Origin: JAGPDB01 sp046331265 | Lineage (GTDB): Bacteria > Actinomycetota > Acidimicrobiia > IMCC26256 > JAGPDB01 | DNA: 64,000 bases | Reading direction: 5' to 3' | Assembly: GCA_046331265.1 (NCBI GenBank) | Contig: JAXLRE010000005.1 | Location: forward strand, 60,120-124,119 | Shown here: piece by piece, positions 23,117-31,166 of the stretch | Position numbering within the stretch: the first letter of the stretch is position 1 | Layout: each line of letters begins with the position of its first letter | The notes under the pieces: model-generated | Told to the model about the DNA's origin: nothing | The model's database searches: none | Seen by the model: the letters and a program-made list of their open reading frames with translations, nothing else | Made by a program: the position numbers and the translations under genes

Positions 23117-24472
23117 ATGGCATGGAAAAAGCCTCCGGCTGAATTAGTTAAACCACTATTTGACTTAAATCAACCACAAGAATTTTTGCTGCGCCCACTT
23201 ACCGGTAGCGAAAAAAGCGCTATCAACCATTGGGTTCAATTTTATAAATTAAAAGCATCAAACGGATCACAATCGATCAGTTTGTATGGACCAGAATTTT
23301 GCAAGTTACTTGTTAATCGATGGGGATTTTCTACATCAGAAATTTCTGCAACAAGTATCCCAAAAAATGCTCTCTTTCAAAATTTATTTAAATATGCTCC
23401 TCATCTAACAGCAATGAGTGCACTAGCAAGAATTACAGGGTTACCAACAAGACCAAGCGAAGAAGAAAAACGACTAGCTTTTCGTGAAACTGTTGAAATG
23501 TATAGAGCCCAACATGGGCAAGACCATCTTCCGCGAATGCAAGATTTTATTGCATTTCACGATGCGAGGACTTTTCTTCCAAATGTTGGTTTACTCGCTT
23601 TAGATCCACGCGCATACAAACAATATAAGAATAAATCTATCAGTAGCCACTCTACAAAAGATATGTACAGATTTTATTTTGATGTTCCAGCAGAAATATC
23701 AGAAGAATTGTTGAATGAAAATTTCGATAAAAAAGCTCCACCAAAAGTTCAAGAGTTAGTTGAAAATTATAAAAATGTTTATGATTGGATGTTCGAAAAC
23801 AATCCCAATCGACCACGAAATAGTTTTCCTACTTATTTAGATATAGGTTTATATGCAGAAGAAAAAGGAGGCATTAGTTGGTCAACATATCAAGATTGGT
23901 TATATGGACCCAACCCCGAAAAATACGGAAAACTCCCCAATGGAATAAGACCAAGTTTTGAATTCTTGTACAAACAATGTGGCGTCGATATTGAAAGAAA
24001 GCCTCTAAGAAGACAACACCCAAAGCCAAAAGGATACTGGACACGATACAAAATGCAAGAAGCATTCTTTGTGGCCTGGCAACATCTAAACCCAGACGGA
24101 TTTAAACCTAAAGAACGCAAACTTAGCGATCCCCCATCTTCATTAGATCTAAAACGTTTAGTCCAAGTTCAAGCATTAATTATTCAAGAGCATGGCCACT
24201 TAGTTCCAGAAGAATGTAAGAAATTAAACGTTCCTGCTGTAGAACTTCCGTCTGCTTCAACTATACAAATTTTTTATCCTGGCGGTTTTCAGAAAATGTT
24301 GCGTGATATTGAGGACAAATTATTACCTATGGGAGGCATTAAGTTCTCTAATCGCAGACAGTTAACAAGATTTAAAGTCGCCTATGAAAAATCTGGACTT
24401 GAGCCGACTGATGTTCCAAGAGCAGTCACAAATTATCGATCACCACGTGCTGTAAAGGGTCGAGCGCGCTGA
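23117..24472 (+). CDS. Unknown protein with homing-endonuclease-associated-repeat-like segments
   Basis: A 451-residue basic, soluble protein, with no signal or membrane segments. I do not recognise it as a whole. The segment around residues 315-400 (GYWTRYKMQEAFFVAWQHLN, then VPAVELPSASTIQIFYPGGF-QKMLRDIEDK) follows the W-x-h ... P-S-x-x-T-I ... F-G-x-F/W-x-x-h-L pattern of HNR-type helix-turn-helix repeats found in homing endonucleases and DNA-binding proteins. Other segments with P-x-h-x-D-F/Y (LPRMQDFIAFHDARTFLPNV, SFPTYLDIGLYAEEKGGIS) may be diverged copies. The basic C-terminus (NYRSPRAVKGRAR) supports nucleic-acid binding. The start ATG has a Shine-Dalgarno (AAGGAA). Confidence 0.6.
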   Translation: MAWKKPPAELVKPLFDLNQPQEFLLRPLTGSEKSAINHWVQFYKLKASNGSQSISLYGPEFCKLLVNRWGFSTSEISATSIPKNALFQNLFKYAPHLTAMSALARITGLPTRPSEEEKRLAFRETVEMYRAQHGQDHLPRMQDFIAFHDARTFLPNVGLLALDPRAYKQYKNKSISSHSTKDMYRFYFDVPAEISEELLNENFDKKAPPKVQELVENYKNVYDWMFENNPNRPRNSFPTYLDIGLYAEEKGGISWSTYQDWLYGPNPEKYGKLPNGIRPSFEFLYKQCGVDIERKPLRRQHPKPKGYWTRYKMQEAFFVAWQHLNPDGFKPKERKLSDPPSSLDLKRLVQVQALIIQEHGHLVPEECKKLNVPAVELPSASTIQIFYPGGFQKMLRDIEDKLLPMGGIKFSNRRQLTRFKVAYEKSGLEPTDVPRAVTNYRSPRAVKGRAR

Positions 24473-24532
24473 GTAAGGGCACCCTAATTTACATTCGAAA
24501 ATCGTCGTAGACGAGTTGTATACTCGAGTCCT

Positions 24533-25510
24533 ATGTCAGAAAATTCAATTGAAATTAAAGACCTCCATAAATCTTATGGAGATAAAGAAGTTCTAAAGGG
24601 AATTAACTTTTCAGTAGGAAAAGGAAAGATCGTTGCCATACTTGGACCGAACGGTGCAGGTAAAACAACAACAATAAAGATCCTATCGACTCTTATATCT
24701 GCAGATAGTGGCGAAGCATTTGTTAATGGACACAGCATCTACACCCAGGCTCCTCAAGTTAGAGCTTCAATTGGTTTAACCGGCCAGTTCGCTGCTGTAG
24801 ATGAATACTTAACTGGCGAAGAAAATCTTCAACTAGTCGGACACTTGTATCACATGAAAGCAGATAAGGCGAAAGAAATAGCAACTCGACTTATTGAAGA
24901 TTTTGATTTAACTGAAGCGGCAAAAAAACCAGTAAAAACTTATTCAGGTGGTATGAAAAGAAAAATTGACTTAGCAATGAGTTTAATTGCTAATCCTCCA
25001 ATTTTATTCTTGGATGAACCTACAACAGGCCTCGACCCTCGAAGTCGTCTCGCAATGTGGGAAACAATTAAAAAACTAGCAAGTAGAGGCACAACAATTT
25101 TGTTGACTACACAGTACATGGATGAAGCTGATTATTTGGCAGAAAATATAATCGTGATAGATCATGGACAAGTCATCGCACAAGGAACACCAGCTGAATT
25201 AAAGCTACAAGTTGGTTCTGAACGTCTAGACATTATTATCAATAAGCAAGAAGACTTTTCTAAAGCCTTAGAACTTTTAAGCTCGAACGATGTTGAATCA
25301 AATGAAGATGAACGTTCAATAAGTTTGCCAGCTGCAGATGGAGTTAAGCAGCTAAATACAGCAATAACTGCATTAGAAGAAGCAAAGATTGATATCGAAA
25401 CCATTTCGCTTAGAAGACCTACATTGGATGATGTTTTCCTAACCCTTACAGGACATAAAGCAACTAATGAAGATGAAAATGTAAGCAAAAAATCGAAGGG
25501 TAAAAAATAA
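24533..25510 (+). CDS. ABC transporter ATPase, DrrA-type
   Basis: A 325-residue ATPase of the daunorubicin-resistance (DrrA) class, which energises small-molecule export with an ABC-2 permease. Walker A GPNGAGKTTT, Q-loop GLTGQFAAVDEYLTGEENL, signature YSGGMKRKIDLAMSL, Walker B ILFLDEPTTGLDPRSR and the switch in LLTTQYMDEADYLAE are intact. The C-terminal domain ends with RRPTLDDVFLTLTGH, the DrrA hallmark, and a Lys-rich tail. A TATACT hexamer precedes the ATG by eight bases. The stop overlaps the permease start by one base, so the two are coupled. Confidence 0.93.
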   Translation: MSENSIEIKDLHKSYGDKEVLKGINFSVGKGKIVAILGPNGAGKTTTIKILSTLISADSGEAFVNGHSIYTQAPQVRASIGLTGQFAAVDEYLTGEENLQLVGHLYHMKADKAKEIATRLIEDFDLTEAAKKPVKTYSGGMKRKIDLAMSLIANPPILFLDEPTTGLDPRSRLAMWETIKKLASRGTTILLTTQYMDEADYLAENIIVIDHGQVIAQGTPAELKLQVGSERLDIIINKQEDFSKALELLSSNDVESNEDERSISLPAADGVKQLNTAITALEEAKIDIETISLRRPTLDDVFLTLTGHKATNEDENVSKKSKGKK

Positions 25511-26334
25511 TGACTACTGCAACAACAAATGAATTAGCACCTGTAGAAGTATCTTCGCGTTTTAGTTTGTACTGGTATGTTATGGATGCTGCAAGAATGA
25601 CTAAGCGTTCAGTCATGCATATCATTAGAAGTTTTGATCAGGTTATGTCGCTTGTGATGTTCCCTATTATGTTTACAGTCTTATTTAGATACGTTAATGA
25701 CGGTTCCATCAAACTAACCGACATGTCATACGTAAACTTTATGTTTCCAGGAATTCTCGTTCAGACCTTGGCTTTCGGAGCAAACTACACAACAATAAAC
25801 ATAGCTGTAGATTTACAAAACGGTATTGTCGACAGATTTAGATCCTTGCCTATGTATAACAGTTCATTTATTATCGGGCATGTAATCGCCGATTTATTTA
25901 GAAACTTTATATCATCAATAATTATGTTGATTGTTGGTTTTCTAGTTGGATTTAGACCAAACGTTTCTTTTACTGAAACACTTTCAATAATTGGCATAGC
26001 AATACTTTTCACTCTTGCTATCTCTTCTGTGTCAGCTGTCTTAGGAATGATGGTTAACTCTTTAGAAGCTGCCCAATGGATAGGATTTGTCTTCATATTC
26101 CCATTAACTTTTGCTTCTAGTGCTTTCGTTGAGCCCGCAAGAATGAAAGCGAAATGGTTAAAAGCATTTGCAGAAAACCAGCCTTTCTCTCATGTTATTA
26201 ATACAATTCGTGGATTGTTCCATGGAACACCAATACATAACAATGTTGGCCCAGCAATAATCTGGTGTGTTGCGCTTATTGCGATTTCAATTCCCTTAAC
26301 TGCTGTTATGTTTAGAAGAAAAGCGACTAAATAA
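25510..26334 (+). CDS. ABC-2 type permease, DrrB-type
   Basis: A 274-residue membrane protein with six helices, the ABC-2 permease partner of the preceding ATPase. It shows the family segments MFPGILVQTLAFGANYTTIN, then NGIVDRFRSLPMYNSSFIIG and the C-terminal AENQPFSHVINTIRGLFHG. Together with the DrrA-type ATPase it should form a drug- or lipid-exporting transporter. Start and stop overlap neighbouring genes by one base on each side (TAATG junctions), so this and the reductase gene behind it belong to one transcript. Confidence 0.92.
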   Translation: MTTATTNELAPVEVSSRFSLYWYVMDAARMTKRSVMHIIRSFDQVMSLVMFPIMFTVLFRYVNDGSIKLTDMSYVNFMFPGILVQTLAFGANYTTINIAVDLQNGIVDRFRSLPMYNSSFIIGHVIADLFRNFISSIIMLIVGFLVGFRPNVSFTETLSIIGIAILFTLAISSVSAVLGMMVNSLEAAQWIGFVFIFPLTFASSAFVEPARMKAKWLKAFAENQPFSHVINTIRGLFHGTPIHNNVGPAIIWCVALIAISIPLTAVMFRRKATK

Positions 26335-26903
26335 TGCGTAAACTTGTAGTCACTCAAATGATGTCACTTGATGGCGTTGTTGAGGCACCCGGAGGCGAAG
26401 AAGGATACACGCATTCAGGTTGGGTATTTCCTTTCGTCTCAGATGAATATTTACAATGCAAACTTGGTGAAGTCAAAGAAGCTGAAATTCATTTACTGGG
26501 TCGAAAAACTTATGAATCTTTTGCTGAGGCATGGCCAAATAGAAAAGACGATGCGGGTTTCGCCGACAAAATGAATTCAATGAGAAAGGTTGTTGTTTCT
26601 ACGACTCTAAAAGATCCTTCTTGGAACAATACGTCCGTAATAAGTGATGATGTTAAAAACAAAATTCAACAATTGAAAGATGAGGATGGAGACGGCACAA
26701 TACTTGTTGCTGGTTCAAGAACATTGATTAACTTTTTGAAAGAAAACGAATTAATAGACGAGTATCGACTGCTCATCTACCCTGTTATTCTTGGTTCAGG
26801 TATGAGGCTATTTAAAGAAACTGCAGACATGAATAAGCTTGAACTTGTTTCTTCTGAAACATTTTCGAATGGTGTATTGAATTTAATTTATAAAACAAAA
26901 TAA
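26334..26903 (+). CDS. Dihydrofolate reductase/RibD C-terminal family protein
   Basis: A 189-residue protein of the RibD_C family, with the typical start RKLVVTQMMSLDGVVEAPGG, the EIHLLGRKTYESFAEAWPNR segment, VVSTTL, and the C-terminal half LVAGSRTLINFLKENELIDE-YRLLIYPVILGSG. Members reduce folates or related pteridines with NADPH; many stand-alone copies are of uncertain function. It overlaps the ABC permease stop by one base and is followed at 12 bases by the VOC gene, so it lies within a five- or six-gene operon that continues to tadA. Confidence 0.9.
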   Translation: MRKLVVTQMMSLDGVVEAPGGEEGYTHSGWVFPFVSDEYLQCKLGEVKEAEIHLLGRKTYESFAEAWPNRKDDAGFADKMNSMRKVVVSTTLKDPSWNNTSVISDDVKNKIQQLKDEDGDGTILVAGSRTLINFLKENELIDEYRLLIYPVILGSGMRLFKETADMNKLELVSSETFSNGVLNLIYKTK

Positions 26904-26915
26904 AAAGGAGCAACT

Positions 26916-27293
26916 ATGGAATTTCGTTCATTAATGATTGGGACATCTGATTCCGCAAAACTTGCAGAATTTTACGAGAAAGCTTTAGATCAAAAACCTG
27001 AGAGCATGATGCCAGAATGGTATGGCTTTAAAATCGGTCAAGGTTATTTAACAATTGGGCCTCACAGCGAAGTAACCGGAACGAATAAAGAACCCGCTCG
27101 AATAATGTTTAATATCGAGACAGATAGTCCAAAAGAACTCTTTACAAAGATCAAAGCTACTGGAGCTGAAGTAGTAAAAGAAATTGGTTCACCAGATGGA
27201 AGCGATAGCGAAGAATTCTTAATGGGAACATTTGCTGACCCAGACGGAAATTACTTTCAAATTTGCACCAAGTGGGAAGAACCATCAAAATAA
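26916..27293 (+). CDS. VOC-superfamily (glyoxalase-like) protein
   Basis: A 125-residue single-domain protein of the vicinal oxygen chelate superfamily: FRSLMIGTSDSAKLAEFYEK opens the first betaalphabetabetabeta module, and FADPDGNYFQICTKWEEP closes the second with the usual D-P-D-G-N. VOC members include glyoxalase I, dioxygenases and antibiotic-binding proteins; the metal-ligand positions are not clear enough here to choose. A good Shine-Dalgarno (AAAAGGAGCAACT) precedes the ATG. It is in the operon behind the DHFR-like reductase. Confidence 0.88.
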   Translation: MEFRSLMIGTSDSAKLAEFYEKALDQKPESMMPEWYGFKIGQGYLTIGPHSEVTGTNKEPARIMFNIETDSPKELFTKIKATGAEVVKEIGSPDGSDSEEFLMGTFADPDGNYFQICTKWEEPSK

Positions 27294-27297
27294 GTGT

Positions 27298-28014
27298 GTG
27301 GATGCAGCAGCAGTTGAAAAAGAATTAAAAAAACACGGTTCTAAAACAAAAGCCCAAGCAAGTGCATGGTTTTTTAAAACAGGTGAAGGCCAATACGGTT
27401 ACGGTGACATTTTTATAGGCGTAACCGTGCCTGAACAACGAAAAGTTGCAAAAACATTTAGCAACTTAGGTTTAAATGAAATAAAAAATCTTTTAAATAG
27501 TCCATTACACGAATGTCGACTCACCGCATTATTAATTCTCGTTGGTCAATATAAAAAAGCTGATGAAAAAAATAAAGCAAAAATAGCGAAATTCTATTTA
27601 TCCAATAGGTCTCGAATCAATAACTGGGATCTTGTAGATTCATCAGCAGGATATATTCTCGGAAACTATCTTTTAGATAAAGACAGAGAAATACTTTTTA
27701 AGCTTTCAACGTCTAAGCGAATGTGGGATAGAAGAGTCGCAATTATCGCAACTCAAGCATTTATTGCTCAAAATGATTTCAGTACGACCTTAGAGCTAGC
27801 AAAGTTGTACTTAAATGAAGACGAAGATTTAATGCACAAAGCAACAGGATGGATGTTACGAGAGATCGGTAAAAAATCTAAACGAACATTAGTGAAGTTT
27901 TTAAATGCTAACGTTCACCTCATGCCAAGAACTACTTTGAGGTATGCAATTGAACATTTCTCGGATGCAGAACGGAAAAAGTATTTGGCCGTAAAACGAA
28001 GCATTATCAAATGA
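27298..28014 (+). CDS. DNA alkylation repair protein, AlkD-like
   Basis: A 238-residue all-helical protein of the AlkD family, HEAT-like repeat glycosylases that remove N3- and N7-alkylpurines. Family features are KAQASAWFFKTGEGQYGYGD, FIGVTVPEQRKVAKTF, HECRLTALLILVGQY, the SRINNWDLVDSSAGYILGNY segment with its Trp/Asp pair, and TSKRMWDRRVAIIATQAFI. GTG 27298, four bases after the VOC stop, is the likely start; a longer frame would run back into the VOC gene. The stop overlaps the next gene by four bases (ATGA). Confidence 0.87.
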   Translation: MDAAAVEKELKKHGSKTKAQASAWFFKTGEGQYGYGDIFIGVTVPEQRKVAKTFSNLGLNEIKNLLNSPLHECRLTALLILVGQYKKADEKNKAKIAKFYLSNRSRINNWDLVDSSAGYILGNYLLDKDREILFKLSTSKRMWDRRVAIIATQAFIAQNDFSTTLELAKLYLNEDEDLMHKATGWMLREIGKKSKRTLVKFLNANVHLMPRTTLRYAIEHFSDAERKKYLAVKRSIIK

Positions 28015-28595
28015 TCAAACTGAAAAAAGCTGGGTTTAAAATTGCAGCTGCAGGGGTTATTACATTCCTGGGAATACAATTAGCTGAAGTTAACTACGTC
28101 GGCAATTATTCAACTAAATCAAACTATATCTCTGATCTAGGTATTAACAATTCATTTGCATCTTTCGCATTCAATGTAACAATGATGACCTCTGGAATAC
28201 TCATTTATTTGGGTAACCGAACGCTGGCAAAAAACAACTTTTCAAACTGGCTCACTATCACTTTACGGTTGTATGCAATTGGAACGTTTTTGGTCGGACT
28301 ATTTCCATCAACAATAGGGATAGGACATGGATTAGGAGCAACTCTTGTATTTTTCTTTGGCGCACCAAGTGCGTTTACTTCGATAAAATATTTTTCAAGG
28401 CCTTTTAAATCAATGGCAATTATTCTCGGATCAATGTCAACATTATTTTTGATTAATTTTATGGTAACAACTTCGACAAATAATGGAATAGAAAATATTG
28501 GTGGTATAGAGCGGTTTTTAATTTATCCAATTACAATGTGGTTAATTATTTTTGGTACTTATATATGTTCAAACGCAGATAAGGTAAAAGAATAA
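28011..28595 (+). CDS. DUF998 membrane protein
   Basis: A 194-residue protein with six hydrophobic segments and the DUF998 features YSTKSNYISDLG after the first helix, a conserved GLFPSTIGIGHGLGA and the FGAPSAFTSIK region. The function of the family is unknown. Its ATG overlaps the stop of the AlkD-like gene (ATGA) and its stop abuts the TadA start, so translation is coupled throughout. It is probably an inner-membrane protein travelling with unrelated housekeeping genes. Confidence 0.82.
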   Translation: MIKLKKAGFKIAAAGVITFLGIQLAEVNYVGNYSTKSNYISDLGINNSFASFAFNVTMMTSGILIYLGNRTLAKNNFSNWLTITLRLYAIGTFLVGLFPSTIGIGHGLGATLVFFFGAPSAFTSIKYFSRPFKSMAIILGSMSTLFLINFMVTTSTNNGIENIGGIERFLIYPITMWLIIFGTYICSNADKVKE

Positions 28596-29087
28596 ATGTT
28601 ATCGATTAGTGAGCTTCTTAACGACAACTCTTTCTTAAATCAAAATATGAATGTTGCTGTAGAGATAGCTAAACAATCAATAAAGACAGATGTTCCAATC
28701 GGCGCTGTCATATATGACGTTGAAAGCCAGAAAATTATCGCAAAATCAGGCAACACAAGAGAACAAAGCAATGATCCAACCTGTCATGCTGAAATAAGTG
28801 TAATTAGAGAAGCATCAAAACATATTGGCGACTGGCGTTTAAATAACATGATTTTATTCTCGACGTTAGAACCATGCATTATGTGCGCCGGGGCTTTGGT
28901 TCAATGTCGGATTGGAGCACTTGTTTATGGTGCGAGCGATCCTCAATATGGATCGGCGGGTAGTATTTACAACCCCTTGAGCGATCCAAGATTGAACCAC
29001 AACACAAAGATTATTCGAGGCGTACTTAGTGACGAGTGTCAAGAAATAATCGATAACTTTTTTAAAGAGCGGAGAACTAAAAAGTAG
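28596..29087 (+). CDS. tadA: tRNA-specific adenosine deaminase (TadA-like)
   Basis: A 163-residue zinc deaminase. The motif TCHAEISVI supplies the zinc-ligand His and catalytic Glu, and EPCIMCAGALVQ supplies two cysteine ligands. TadA converts A34 to inosine in tRNA-Arg(ACG); closely related guanine or cytosine deaminases cannot be excluded, but the VYGASDPQYGSAGSIYN segment and the position right before a tRNA-Ser gene (13 bases) match actinobacterial tadA loci. The start directly follows the DUF998 stop. Confidence 0.88.
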   Translation: MLSISELLNDNSFLNQNMNVAVEIAKQSIKTDVPIGAVIYDVESQKIIAKSGNTREQSNDPTCHAEISVIREASKHIGDWRLNNMILFSTLEPCIMCAGALVQCRIGALVYGASDPQYGSAGSIYNPLSDPRLNHNTKIIRGVLSDECQEIIDNFFKERRTKK

Positions 29088-29100
29088 ACTATCAATTCAT

Positions 29101-29188
29101 GGAGGGGTGCGAGAGCGGCCGAATCGGATAGTCTCGAAAACTATTGTGGGGCAACCCACCCAGGGTTCAAATCCCTGTCCCTCCGCCA
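29101..29188 (+). tRNA. tRNA-Ser (CGA)
   Basis: An 88-nt class II tRNA sharing acceptor and D-arm with the GGA isoacceptor at 21140. Anticodon stem ATAGT/ACTAT, loop CTCGAAA (anticodon CGA, 29135-29137), T-stem CAGGG/CCCTG, encoded CCA. Two tandem T-arm mimics follow it without a gap. Confidence 0.95.
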
Positions 29189-29284
29189 ATTGTATCCAAC
29201 CGAACGCAGGGTATTACAAACTCCCTGTCTGAGCCAATTGTATCCAACCGAACGCAGGGTATTACAAACTCCCTGTCTGAGCCA
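29189..29284 (+). repeat. Two identical 48-nt T-arm mimics after tRNA-Ser(CGA)
   Basis: Exact tandem copies at 29189-29236 and 29237-29284. Each has a linker and then CAGGG-TATTACAAACT-CCCTG-TCTGAGCCA. The stem equals the T-stem of the adjacent tRNA, and the 11-base loop is the same as in the mimic after tRNA-Ser(GGA). The last three bases are CCA. Two units without spacers exclude a CRISPR. Confidence 0.88.
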
Positions 29285-29298
29285 AAATACTGTCGTGG

Positions 29299-29691
29299 TT
29301 AGTTAGATCCGACTATTGCGACTAATGCCATCCCCAGCACATATATAACACCAATCACTAAAGATACAGTTCCAATTATTCCGCAAATGAAACCTGCTAA
29401 CGCAAGACCATCGCCACCTAAGGTTCCATTTGATTCTTTAATTCGTTTACGGGAACGTGCTCCCATTATTAAACCTACAGGACCAAAAATACCGCAGCAA
29501 GCAAGTCCCAAGATCCCAAAAACTAAAGCAGGTACCGCACCTGAATCATTTGGCGCTACTTGCGGATAACCATATCCTTGTTGATTCGCATAATAATTAC
29601 CTACTTGAGGAGGTGGAGGTGGTGTAGGAATTTGATTTTGGTTATTGTTGAAATTATCGTTTCCCTGAAAAGGAGGAGGAGTTTCGTTCAT
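29299..29691 (-). CDS. DUF4190 membrane protein
   Basis: A 130-residue protein with a Pro/Gln/Asn-rich cytosolic N-terminus (TPPPPPQVGNYYANQQGYGY) and two membrane helices bearing the DUF4190 pattern: ALVFGILGLACCGIFGPVGL, the IMGARSRKRIKESNGTLGG loop, and LALAGFICGIIGTVSLVIGV. Family function is unknown; such proteins are very common in Actinomycetota. A GAGG ribosome binding site precedes the ATG. It converges on the tRNA-Ser region and has DnaA-box-like sites upstream. Confidence 0.9.
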   Translation of the reverse strand: MNETPPPFQGNDNFNNNQNQIPTPPPPPQVGNYYANQQGYGYPQVAPNDSGAVPALVFGILGLACCGIFGPVGLIMGARSRKRIKESNGTLGGDGLALAGFICGIIGTVSLVIGVIYVLGMALVAIVGSN

Positions 29692-29731
29692 TAGTACCTC
29701 TTTGTAGAATTAGTTACAATAGTAACGTCAT

Positions 29732-29794
29732 TTATCCACAGGTCTTTACTTATTTATTAAGTTTTTCCCTAGAGAACCCACAGCCTTATCCACA
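29732..29794. promoter_or_regulatory. Two perfect DnaA boxes
   Basis: TTATCCACA occurs at 29732-29740 and 29786-29794, same orientation, in an AT-rich intergenic region upstream of the DUF4190 gene. Two boxes could bind DnaA as a regulator or titrator; this is too few to call an origin. Confidence 0.5.
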
Positions 29795-29838
29795 ATAAAT
29801 ACCTGGTTAAACAACAAAATATGCGATATGTCTGATTC

Positions 29839-29959
29839 TTCTTGCACGGTTCACTATTTACTGCAAGAATATACAATACGTCAGGAAGACGGTTTTAGAC
29901 ATGATGTCTAATCTTTATATTGAACCCGGCGATTACATATGCATGCCGGGTTCAATTTT
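29839..29959 (+). ncRNA. Candidate structured RNA ending in a terminator-like hairpin
   Basis: Three successive inverted repeats fill this gene-free stretch: TTCTTGCA with TGCAAGAA (29839-29869), TTAGACATGATGTCTAA (29895-29911), and TTGAACCCGGC with GCCGGGTTCAA (29920-29955) followed by TTTTA on the plus strand. The last may simply terminate the minus-strand gene that ends at 29958, so an RNA gene is only a suggestion. Confidence 0.3.
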
Positions 29960-30323
29960 AAACTAAATGTTCTCCAATGTTTAAGAAAAATTTTGATCTA
30001 GGAATAAATTCAACTCCAGTATGTTTTTCTTGCAAACTAGGGATCTTCTCATGAGGAGCAAATGATGAATAAGAAATTTCATCTATCCCGTACTTAACTG
30101 CAAATTGATCTATTTCCTCTATGTATTTTTCTAATCCAAAACCTTCATATATGTAATAATCAAAAATAACTTTAAACTGTCGATCGCCAGATCCTGCAGA
30201 AATCATATTTAGCAAACGTGAATGGTCTGAATTTATAGCTACATAATGATCTACAAATCTACAAGCAGCTTTAATATGGGAGACATCCATTAAGTTCTTG
30301 CATACGACAACTGTAATTTTCAT
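29958..30323 (-). CDS. Hypothetical protein
   Basis: A 121-residue protein that I do not recognise. It begins MKITVVVCKNLMDVSHIKAA, has a mixed alpha/beta pattern with aromatic-rich KVIFDYYIYEGFGLEKYIEE, and lacks signal peptide or membrane helices. The ATG at 30323 is preferred to the TTG two codons upstream; a TAGACT hexamer eight bases before it suggests a near-leaderless mRNA. It sits downstream of the SCO1664-like gene but seems to have its own promoter. Confidence 0.65.
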   Translation of the reverse strand: MKITVVVCKNLMDVSHIKAACRFVDHYVAINSDHSRLLNMISAGSGDRQFKVIFDYYIYEGFGLEKYIEEIDQFAVKYGIDEISYSSFAPHEKIPSLQEKHTGVEFIPRSKFFLNIGEHLV

Positions 30324-30346
30324 GGTCAAACAGTCTAAACAAATTA

Positions 30347-31165
30347 TTACACTAATGGCCAGGGAAAAGCTCGAATATTTTCATCAAGAGCACGGTGGTA
30401 TGGGTTTAAAATTAACTTTTCTACTCGCTCAACTGTAGTTTTAATCTCATCATAATTTAGATAGTTACTTAAGACATCGGGGATTTGATCAATCGATAAG
30501 GCTAGATCTTTTACTAATTCATCAGATATTTGCTTTTCCGTAAAATCCCAAATTACTGTACGCAATTTGTCTTCAACATGGAAGGTTAAGCCATGGTCAA
30601 TCCCCCACAACTTGCCTCTATGTGAAGTCTCTAGTTTTTCTGGTTGATTATCCACATAAAGGTCAAATGTCGTTAGCTTCTCTAAAATGACATGGCCTGC
30701 TTTTCGGTCAGCATTGTTAATCACGTAATCAAATACTGCAAACTTTTCAATTTCATTCATATCTTTTTCCGTCATCGAAAAATAATGTTCACGAGGATCA
30801 TGAGGTACAAATAGTTGAACAGAACACTCTAAATCATCTACGTCTCTCAACAATGTAGGTGGAACGAGATTCCATCCGAGAAGATTAGATAGCTCATAGG
30901 AAGCAACTTCTCTTTTTGATAACGTTCCCCATTCAAAATCTAATAACGGGTTTTCATATGAACTTGGTTTGACAACAACAGTAAATTTTTTATCCGCAGC
31001 TTCTATTTCACCGATTAGCGCTCTGTTACTCGAATTAGACAAATAGCCTAAAATATCTATCTCATTTTCAAACATAGATTGAATATAACTATCACTTGGA
31101 AGAATATCGCAATGAAATATCTTTACATGTTCATCCTTATTGTGAATTACAAAATTTCGTTGCAT
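30347..31165 (-). CDS. SCO1664-family protein (kinase-like fold)
   Basis: A 272-residue protein of the actinobacterial SCO1664 family, distantly related to phosphatidylinositol kinases. Characteristic segments are LDFEWGTLSKREVASYELSN, LLGWNLVPPTLLRD, FAVFDYVINNADRKAGHVIL with a catalytic-loop-like NNADRK, and KLWGIDHGLTFHVEDKLRTV with the IDHG metal site. Its biological role is not established. In actinobacteria it is regularly encoded with a DUF3090 protein and a histidine phosphatase, exactly as in this operon; in mycobacteria the cluster adjoins the mycothiol ligase gene, which is not present here. Confidence 0.9.
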   Translation of the reverse strand: MQRNFVIHNKDEHVKIFHCDILPSDSYIQSMFENEIDILGYLSNSSNRALIGEIEAADKKFTVVVKPSSYENPLLDFEWGTLSKREVASYELSNLLGWNLVPPTLLRDVDDLECSVQLFVPHDPREHYFSMTEKDMNEIEKFAVFDYVINNADRKAGHVILEKLTTFDLYVDNQPEKLETSHRGKLWGIDHGLTFHVEDKLRTVIWDFTEKQISDELVKDLALSIDQIPDVLSNYLNYDEIKTTVERVEKLILNPYHRALDENIRAFPWPLV

Positions 31166-31166
31166 A

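Noticed and set aside
26497..26512. Sequence GGGTCGAAAAAC like the dispersed palindromic repeat
   Set aside because: It lies inside the DHFR-like gene, encodes the conserved GRKTYESF region, and has no second arm, so the match is coincidental.
29189..29284. Tandem repeats as a CRISPR array
   Set aside because: Only two units, directly adjacent with no spacers, no cas genes, and the unit mimics the T-arm of the neighbouring tRNA.
21140..29284. Integrated genomic island between the two tRNA-Ser genes
   Set aside because: The two tRNAs share acceptor and 3' ends because they are isoacceptors; no integrase or phage gene lies between them, and base composition does not visibly change.
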